A stretch of DNA of 11,056 nucleotides, from NCBI GenBank assembly GCA_025351615.1, contig JANXVP010000195.1, positions 1-11,056 on the forward strand, written 5' to 3'. Below are positions 6,264-11,056 of the stretch, one piece after another. The translations under genes were made by a program, and so were the position numbers. Source of the stretch: Ramlibacter sp. (GTDB lineage: Bacteria; Pseudomonadota; Gammaproteobacteria; Burkholderiales; Burkholderiaceae_C). Position 1 is the stretch's first letter; every line of letters begins with the position of its first letter. Below the pieces are notes generated by a model. The model saw only the letters and a list, made by a program, of their open reading frames with translations, made no database searches and was not told the origin of the DNA.

Positions 6264-8429
6264 ATGCTGTGTCCGAAATGCCGCGTGTCGCTCGTTGGCG
6301 GGAGCGTGGGCCATTACATCTGCTGCGCGGACGCGCCGGTGCAATGGCAGTGCGGGCGGTGCGGCAAGGTCAGCGAAGGCTTTGCCTTCCCCTACGGCAA
6401 CTGCCCGCGGTGCGGCGGCAAGCTGGCCCTGCGCCAGGAGGACCTGACGGTGGCCACGGACAAGGCTGCGCTCGACGCTGTGCGCATGGCGTTCGAGATC
6501 GAGCTTGGCGGCCGCGCCTTCTATCAGCGCGCCGCCGCGGACAGCGACGACGATGCGTTGCGTGCGCTGTTCGGGCGCTTTGCCGTCATGGAAGGCGAGC
6601 ACATGGAGACGCTCTCGCGGCGCTATCACGTCGAGACGCCCGACCCGTCGCCGGGTTTCAGGGTCGAGCTGGCGGCGGTCTTCGCCGACGTCGACCACCG
6701 GCCGCAGGATCCGGACAACCTGTTCCGCATTGCGATCGCGCTCGAAAAGAGGGCCGCCAGTTTCTTCGCGAAGCGCTCGGCGCAGGCCCCGGCGGGTTCG
6801 GCGGAGCAGCGACTGTACCTCGAGCTCGGCGCCGAGGAGCGGGAGCACGCGGCCATGCTGGCCACCGAATACGAGCGCTGGCGGGCGCTGCAGCCGGGCC
6901 GGTTCAGCAGCGACCCCCTGGCCGATGCCGCCCGCGCCATGCGCGCTGGAACTCTGGCCGAGCCGATCAACGCAGCGGCGCTGCTGCTCGGCGCGGTCGA
7001 CGCCGGGCGCATCGCGCTGGTGTGCGCGGGCCAGCAGATCACGTATGGGGAACTGCGCAACCGCGTTGCCCGCGCGGCCTCGGTCTGGCATGCGCGGGGC
7101 CTGCGTCCCGGCGACCGTGTGGCCGTCAAGCTGCCCGACGGCATCGACTGGGTGGTGTGCTTTCTGGGAACGATCTGGGCCGGCGGCGTGGCCGTCGCGG
7201 TCAACCCGCAGATCCCGGCCGCCGAATGGAGCTACATCCTGGACGAGGCCGGATTCAACGTGATCGTGGCCGAGACCGGCGACGACACGCCTGCGCCCTG
7301 GCGCGATCGCGTGATTTTGGTGGACGAAGGACGGCGCGCCGTTGCCGCCGCCGCGCCGGTCGAGCCGCACTGGGTGGACGACGACACACCGGCTTTCTGG
7401 TGCCACTCGTCAGGGACGTCCGGCAAGCCCAAGGCGGTGGTCCACAAGCACCGTTTCGCCCGTGAGATCGAGCGCGTCTCGCGCGACCGCGTGGGCGTCA
7501 CGCCCGACGATCGCCTGTTCGCCACGTCGCGGCTGTTCTTTTCCTATCCGCAGACCAACAGCCTGTTCGCCGGCCTGAAGATCGGCGCCACCGTCATCCT
7601 GGATCCGCAATGGCCGACTGCGGCCTCGGCGGCCGCGACCGTGGAACAGTCGCGACCGACCGTTTTCTTCAGCGTGCCATCGCTGTACCGCAACCTGCTG
7701 CACGAGGGCCTGGCGCCGGCGCTCGCCGCCGCGGGAGTCAGGCTCTGCGTGTCCGCCGGCGAGGTTTTGCCGGCCAGTCTGCGCCAGGCCTGGCGGGAGG
7801 CGACGGGCATCGGCATGATCGACGGTTACGGTGCCTCCGAAACGCTGGTCCTGGTGCTCACATCGCTGGACACCGACGACGGCCTGCAGCCGTCGCCGGG
7901 CGTCGATGTCCGACCGCTCGATCCGCAGGCGGCAGCGGCCGGCATCCCGACGCGTCTGTGCATCCAGGTGTCGACTCTCGCCCTGGGCTATCTCGACCGC
8001 CCGACGGCGCAGGCGGAAAGCTTCCGCGAAGGCGCGTTTTGCCCGGCCGACCTGTTCCTGCGCACCCCTGGCGGCGGCTGGCGTTTTGCCGGGCGCGAGG
8101 ACTCGCTGGTGAAGATCAAGGGCCGCTGGGTGAACCTGGTGGAGCTTGAGGAGAAGCTGGCGGCGGGAACGCCGGGCCTGCTGGAAGCTGCATTGGTCTG
8201 CGTGCCCGATCCTGACGGGGTCGATTCGGTCATCCTGTTTTACGTCGCGCAGACCGGCGAACGCGGGCGGGTCGAGGACTGGTTGCTGGAACGCGCCGCG
8301 GCGCTGCCTCGCTACCAGCGCCCGCGCGCCTTGCACGCGCTCACCGCGCTCCCGCGCACGGCCACCGGCAAGCTGCTGCGCAGGCGCCTGGCTGAAATGC
8401 TGACGTTGCCGGTCGAGGATCCGTCATGA
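6264..8429 (+). CDS. Fusion: reverse-rubrerythrin module + benzoate-type CoA ligase
   Basis: This 721-residue protein has two halves. Residues 1-54 are cysteine-rich: C3/C6, C20/C21, then a rubredoxin-like C30xxC33...C47xxC50. Residues about 67-207 form a ferritin-like four-helix domain with the diiron pattern E80, E110xxH113, E161, E192xxH195. Rubredoxin before four-helix is the order of reverse rubrerythrins, which reduce peroxide or oxygen. From about 235 to the end is an adenylate-forming ligase of the benzoate/4-hydroxybenzoate-CoA ligase type: SSGTSGKPK (382-390), YGASE (522-526), GREDSLVK (610-617) and TGK with catalytic Lys703. Both halves look intact and in one frame, without a stop or frameshift. 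It follows hcrB by 48 bases. The aromatic acid substrate is unknown. The role of the iron domain is inferred: protecting an oxygen-sensitive pathway, sensing oxygen, or a redox reaction on the substrate. Confidence 0.85.
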   Translation: MLCPKCRVSLVGGSVGHYICCADAPVQWQCGRCGKVSEGFAFPYGNCPRCGGKLALRQEDLTVATDKAALDAVRMAFEIELGGRAFYQRAAADSDDDALRALFGRFAVMEGEHMETLSRRYHVETPDPSPGFRVELAAVFADVDHRPQDPDNLFRIAIALEKRAASFFAKRSAQAPAGSAEQRLYLELGAEEREHAAMLATEYERWRALQPGRFSSDPLADAARAMRAGTLAEPINAAALLLGAVDAGRIALVCAGQQITYGELRNRVARAASVWHARGLRPGDRVAVKLPDGIDWVVCFLGTIWAGGVAVAVNPQIPAAEWSYILDEAGFNVIVAETGDDTPAPWRDRVILVDEGRRAVAAAAPVEPHWVDDDTPAFWCHSSGTSGKPKAVVHKHRFAREIERVSRDRVGVTPDDRLFATSRLFFSYPQTNSLFAGLKIGATVILDPQWPTAASAAATVEQSRPTVFFSVPSLYRNLLHEGLAPALAAAGVRLCVSAGEVLPASLRQAWREATGIGMIDGYGASETLVLVLTSLDTDDGLQPSPGVDVRPLDPQAAAAGIPTRLCIQVSTLALGYLDRPTAQAESFREGAFCPADLFLRTPGGGWRFAGREDSLVKIKGRWVNLVELEEKLAAGTPGLLEAALVCVPDPDGVDSVILFYVAQTGERGRVEDWLLERAAALPRYQRPRALHALTALPRTATGKLLRRRLAEMLTLPVEDPS

Positions 8430-8488
8430 ACCGCTGGGCGGTCCCAAGAGCGAATGCCGCAGCGCGTCGCGCGGAAGTTGGCCAATGA
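8426..8488 (+). other. 20-codon open frame bridging two genes, possible coupling peptide
   Basis: A short frame begins at ATG 8426, overlapping the fusion-gene stop by ATGA, and ends at TGA 8486-8488, overlapping the next gene's ATG 8485, again by ATGA. The predicted peptide is basic and alanine-rich and resembles no family I know. I see no strong ribosome-binding site of its own, so it would be translated by re-initiation after the ligase and would deliver ribosomes to the hydratase start. It may equally be chance, since two four-base overlaps are not rare in GC-rich DNA. Confidence 0.3.
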
Positions 8489-9270
8489 GCGCGATCCTGG
8501 CGCAGCCCCTGGTGCACCAGGCGCGCCACGGCGCCGTGCTGACGCTCACGATGGCGCGCGCGCCGGTCAACGCACTCGACGAGCCCCTGGTCGAAGCACT
8601 GGAAGCGGCACTGGAGACGGGCTGCCAGGACAGCGGGATCACGGTGCTGCACCTGCGCAGCGGCTGCCGCGCGTTCTGCGCCGGCGCCGACCTGGCGTTG
8701 CTGGCGCAAAGCATCGCTACGTCGCAGGGGCTGGATCAAATGCTGGCGCTGGTCGCGCGGCTGCAGCGGCTGGCGGCGCGGCTGGAAGCGGCGCCGCTGG
8801 TGACGCTGGCGGAGATCGGCGGCGCGGCGCTGGGCGGCGGCTTCGAGCTGGCGCTGGCATGCGACCTGCGCATTGCGGCCCATGAGGCCACGCTGGGACT
8901 GCCCGAAGCGGGGCTCGGCCTGCTGGCGTCCGCTGGCGGCACCCAGCGTCTCACCCGCCTGGTGGGACCGGGCATCGCCAAGCGCCTGATCCTGGGCGCC
9001 GAAACGCTCGACGGCGTGTCCGCCGAGCGGCTCGGCCTGGTGCAATGGACGGTCCCGCGCGCGCGTCTGGCCGAGGCTGCGCGCGCAGTGGCCGAGCGCA
9101 TCGCTGCGTTGCCGCGGCAAGCGCTGGGCGCGGCCAAGCAATGCATCGCCGCTGCGCTCGACGACGCGCGCGACGGCTTCGCCGAAGAGATCGCGCACAC
9201 CCGGCGCCTGTACCAGCAGGGCCCGACGCGCGATCGCGTCGCGGCTTTCCTCGCGCCCCGCGCGCGCTGA
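8485..9270 (+). CDS. Enoyl-CoA hydratase/isomerase (crotonase) family protein
   Basis: This 261-residue crotonase-fold enzyme should act in the cytoplasm on an unsaturated acyl-CoA. Both catalytic glutamates of true hydratases are present: Glu121 in ALGGGFEL and Glu141 in GLPEAGLGL, spaced by 20 as in rat enoyl-CoA hydratase (144 and 164). The oxyanion-hole segments FCAGADL (64-70) and GGG (117-119) are intact, and SAGGTQRL follows at 149-156. Hydratase activity is therefore more likely than a pure isomerase. Next to a BadH-like dehydrogenase, a BadK-like role is attractive: adding water to cyclohex-1-ene-carboxyl-CoA or a related ring CoA. That rests on context. ATG 8485 has GGAAG at 8473-8477; 36 bases separate the stop from the next gene. 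Confidence 0.85.
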   Translation: MSAILAQPLVHQARHGAVLTLTMARAPVNALDEPLVEALEAALETGCQDSGITVLHLRSGCRAFCAGADLALLAQSIATSQGLDQMLALVARLQRLAARLEAAPLVTLAEIGGAALGGGFELALACDLRIAAHEATLGLPEAGLGLLASAGGTQRLTRLVGPGIAKRLILGAETLDGVSAERLGLVQWTVPRARLAEAARAVAERIAALPRQALGAAKQCIAAALDDARDGFAEEIAHTRRLYQQGPTRDRVAAFLAPRAR

Positions 9271-9306
9271 TGCGTTGGCACCCCTTTTTGGTCCTGGAGA
9301 ACGTTC

Positions 9307-10053
9307 ATGAAACTGGATAACCGCACCGCGCTCGTCACTGGAGCCGCCTCCGGCATCGGCCGTGCGACCGCACAGGCCATGGCAGATGCCGGCGCCCGGG
9401 TGCTGCTGGCGGACATCGACGAGGCCAACGGGGCCGAGGCCGCCGCCCAGCTGCGGGGTGGGGGCCACAAGGCCGACTACCTCAAAGTGGACCTGACCAA
9501 TCCGGAATCGATCGCCGCGGTTGCGGCGCGGGTGCTGCAGGGCTTTGGCCCGCCCGACATCATTGTCAACGGCGCGGGCTGGGGCATGACGCATCCGTTC
9601 TGGGAGGGCACGCCCGAACTGTGGGCCAAGCTGGTCGCGTTGAACTTCGTCGGACCGATGCAGCTGGTGAAGGCGCTCCTGCCGGCGATGCTCGAGCGCG
9701 GCAGCGGCAGGATCGTCAACATCGCGAGCGATGCCGGCCGCGTCGGCAGCCTGGGCGAGACGGTGTACTCCGGAGCCAAGGGCGGGCTGATCGCCTTCAC
9801 CAAGTCGCTGGCCCGTGAAACGGCTCGCCGCGGCATCACGGCCAACTGCGTCTGCCCTGGCCCGACCGAGACACCGCTGTTGTTCGCCGTGCCGGACAAG
9901 CACCTGGAAGCCTTCAAGAAAGCGATCCCGATGCGCCGCTTCGCCCAGCCCTCGGAAGTGGCCGACGCCATCCTGTTTTTTGCCAGCGACCGCGCCGCCT
10001 ACGTCACGGGGCAGGTGCTCAGTGTCAGCGGCGGGCTGACCATGGCCGGTTGA
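9307..10053 (+). CDS. badH: BadH-like short-chain dehydrogenase (2-hydroxycyclohexanecarboxyl-CoA dehydrogenase type)
   Basis: This 248-residue classical short-chain dehydrogenase has the nucleotide loop TGAASGIG at 11-18, Asp36 after the second strand (NAD preference), Asn113, Ser141, Tyr154 and Lys158 (YSGAK). NGAG at 88-91 replaces the usual NNAG. Several long segments (IVNIASDAGRVGSLGE, VCPGPTETPLL, TGQVLSVSGGLTM) strongly recall Rhodopseudomonas BadH, which oxidises 2-hydroxycyclohexanecarboxyl-CoA to the 2-keto ester in alicyclic-ring and benzoyl-CoA degradation. The hydratase just upstream supplies the preceding step in that scheme. FabG-like 3-hydroxyacyl-CoA dehydrogenases are the main alternative. 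ATG 9307 has GGAGA at 9296-9300. The gene probably ends the catabolic operon, as the next genes are of another type after 70 bases. Confidence 0.8.
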   Translation: MKLDNRTALVTGAASGIGRATAQAMADAGARVLLADIDEANGAEAAAQLRGGGHKADYLKVDLTNPESIAAVAARVLQGFGPPDIIVNGAGWGMTHPFWEGTPELWAKLVALNFVGPMQLVKALLPAMLERGSGRIVNIASDAGRVGSLGETVYSGAKGGLIAFTKSLARETARRGITANCVCPGPTETPLLFAVPDKHLEAFKKAIPMRRFAQPSEVADAILFFASDRAAYVTGQVLSVSGGLTMAG

Positions 10054-10123
10054 CCGGTCGCACCGATAACACGCAAGGTGTGAATATCAGTCCAGCCATG
10101 GCCGATACCACTCTCCTGGCCGC

Positions 10124-10381
10124 ATGACAGCCGCACCCAAAGCCCGGCAATGGCTTGAACCGGCCGAAGCGCACATCGACGTGCGCGGGCTGATGCCGCC
10201 GCAGCCGCTGGTGTCTATCCTGCGACTGCTGGCATCGGTCGACCATGGCACGACCGTGGTCGCGCATCTCGAGCGCGACCCCGTCATGCTGTATCCGGAA
10301 CTGGCGCAGATCGGCTGGCGCGCCGAAATCGTCCCCGGCGATCCCGGCGAAGTCAGGCTGCGACTGCGGAGGGCCGGGTGA
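10124..10381 (+). CDS. Small DUF2249 protein
   Basis: This 85-residue soluble protein matches the DUF2249 pattern: IDVRGLMPPQPLVSILRLLA near the N-terminus, then DPVMLYPELAQIGWRAEIV and a basic C-terminal strand. The family has a TusA-like two-layer fold. Its members are often found near nitrogen-oxide reduction, hemerythrin or heme-copper oxidase-like genes, but the biochemical role is not established. It has no cysteine in the DVRG region, so TusA-type sulfur transfer is unlikely. ATG 10124 is the only ATG, GTG or TTG after the in-frame stop at 10067, yet it lacks a clear ribosome-binding site. A nine-codon frame at 10098-10127 ends across it by ATGA. Its own stop overlaps the next gene's GTG start by four bases (GTGA). 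Confidence 0.75.
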   Translation: MTAAPKARQWLEPAEAHIDVRGLMPPQPLVSILRLLASVDHGTTVVAHLERDPVMLYPELAQIGWRAEIVPGDPGEVRLRLRRAG

Positions 10382-11056
10382 GCGGTGCCGGCGCTTTCCT
10401 CGGCGGCGCCAGAAGCCGGCTGCTGCCGGCTTCGATTCCGCTGCGCTTCTTCGGCGCGGCCACCGTGTTCCATCTGTTCGCATGGCTCGCCCTGGGCGCT
10501 GGCGCGCAGGTGTGGCCGCACGCGCCCGCGGCGCTGGGTTGGCCCCTGGCCGCGCTGCACCTGGTGACTCTGGGTGTCCTGGGCATGACCGCAATGGGCG
10601 CCGGCGCGCAGCTGCTGCCGGTGGCGACGCGGCAGCCGGCCCCTGGCCATCGGCTGCTGGCCGCGCTCTGGTGGCTGTACACGGCGGGTGTCGCCGTCCT
10701 GGCTCTTGGCATGGGCCTGGCGCGCCCGCCGCTGCTGGCCGTGGGCGCGGTCGCAGTTGCATTGGCATTGACCTCCTGGGCGGCGCTGATGGCGCGCAAC
10801 CTGCGCGGCGCGCGCGGCATGCCTGGCGTGGTGGCGCATGGCTGGGCGGCGCTGACGTCGCTGGGGGTCGTGCTGGGCAGCGCGCTTGTTCTGGCAGGCG
10901 CTTTGCCGGGCCTCACGGCGCCCCTGCACGAGATCACTCTGGCGCTGCACCTGGTGTTCGCGCCCTTCGGTTTCATGGGCATGCTGCTGCTGGGCCTGTC
11001 GTACATCCTGGTGCCTATGTTCGCGCTGGCCGACGTTCCGGGCGAACGCGCCCAAC
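10378..11056 (+). CDS. Polytopic NnrS/heme-copper-oxidase-like membrane protein, 3' partial
   Basis: The frame starts at GTG 10378, overlapping the DUF2249 stop, and is still open at the right edge (226 codons visible). The protein has repeated hydrophobic helices, roughly at residues 22-42, 55-78, 94-113, 117-137, 152-174 and 186-216. Histidines lie at the ends of or within helices: His32, His61 (LHLVTLGVLGM), His154 (VVAHGWAAL), His184 and His191 (ALHLVFAPFGFMGM). The pattern H-x2-TLG-x8-GAGAQLLPV resembles NnrS and related heme-copper oxidase subunit I-like membrane proteins linked with NO or denitrification physiology. Overlap with the DUF2249 gene indicates one translational unit. GTG is chosen because of the overlap and because hydrophobic sequence begins soon after. 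The rest, including any metal-binding sites, lies outside the window. Confidence 0.65.
   Translation, partial: MSGAGAFLGGARSRLLPASIPLRFFGAATVFHLFAWLALGAGAQVWPHAPAALGWPLAALHLVTLGVLGMTAMGAGAQLLPVATRQPAPGHRLLAALWWLYTAGVAVLALGMGLARPPLLAVGAVAVALALTSWAALMARNLRGARGMPGVVAHGWAALTSLGVVLGSALVLAGALPGLTAPLHEITLALHLVFAPFGFMGMLLLGLSYILVPMFALADVPGERAQ

Noticed and set aside
8341..9903. A 520-codon open frame on the minus strand
   Set aside because: It is antisense to the hydratase and dehydrogenase genes, with low-complexity composition and no family motif.
10034..10060. Palindromic CCGG-rich stretch at the end of the dehydrogenase gene as a terminator
   Set aside because: The stems are only four to five base pairs and no T-run follows.
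10050..10085. TTGACC followed by an AT-richer stretch as a promoter
   Set aside because: No -10-like hexamer occurs at 16-18 bases spacing.
1..11056. tRNA, rRNA, CRISPR array, insertion sequence or phage genes
   Set aside because: I saw no tRNA-like or rRNA sequence, no regularly spaced repeats and no transposase or integrase motifs.

Overview
The window is about 11 kb of GC-rich, tightly packed bacterial DNA. Every credible gene is on the + strand, and no gene-free stretch exceeds about 80 bases. Composition, the gene families, and a GC-rich extragenic repeat at 125-180 of a type I associate with Burkholderiales (Comamonadaceae-like) suggest a betaproteobacterium that degrades aromatic acids through CoA thioesters, probably under anoxic or denitrifying conditions. 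The taxonomic call is an inference.

Layout, left to right. (1) The last 32 codons of an upstream gene, probably the iron-sulfur subunit of a membrane-bound molybdenum oxidoreductase. (2) The NrfD/DmsC-type membrane anchor of that enzyme, closest in my judgement to PadD of phenylacetyl-CoA:acceptor oxidoreductase. (3) A PaaK-type aryl-CoA ligase. (4-6) Small, large and medium subunits of a 4-hydroxybenzoyl-CoA reductase-type enzyme (hcrC, hcrA, hcrB). The medium subunit carries the four-cysteine insertion that marks this dehydroxylating branch of the xanthine oxidase family. (7) A 721-residue fusion of an N-terminal reverse-rubrerythrin module (zinc ribbon/rubredoxin plus diiron four-helix domain) and a C-terminal benzoate-CoA-ligase-type adenylating enzyme. 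(8) An enoyl-CoA hydratase. (9) A BadH-like short-chain dehydrogenase. (10) A small DUF2249 protein. (11) The start of a polytopic, histidine-bearing NnrS/heme-copper-oxidase-like membrane protein that runs off the right edge.

How the genes could fit together (inference): a ligase activates an aromatic acid (hydroxyphenylacetate, phenylacetate or hydroxybenzoate). The Pad-like complex would oxidise the arylacetyl-CoA side chain, and the Hcr-type reductase would remove a para-hydroxyl to give benzoyl-CoA. The hydratase and BadH-like dehydrogenase would act in modified beta-oxidation of a reduced alicyclic CoA ester. The DUF2249/NnrS-like pair points to respiratory or nitrogen-oxide physiology next door. 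Genes 1 to 9 look like one operon: junctions overlap, abut, or are separated by at most about 82 bases, and I see no convincing internal terminator or promoter.

The most unusual item is the rubrerythrin-CoA ligase fusion. It joins a putative oxygen/peroxide-handling diiron domain to the activating enzyme of an oxygen-sensitive pathway.
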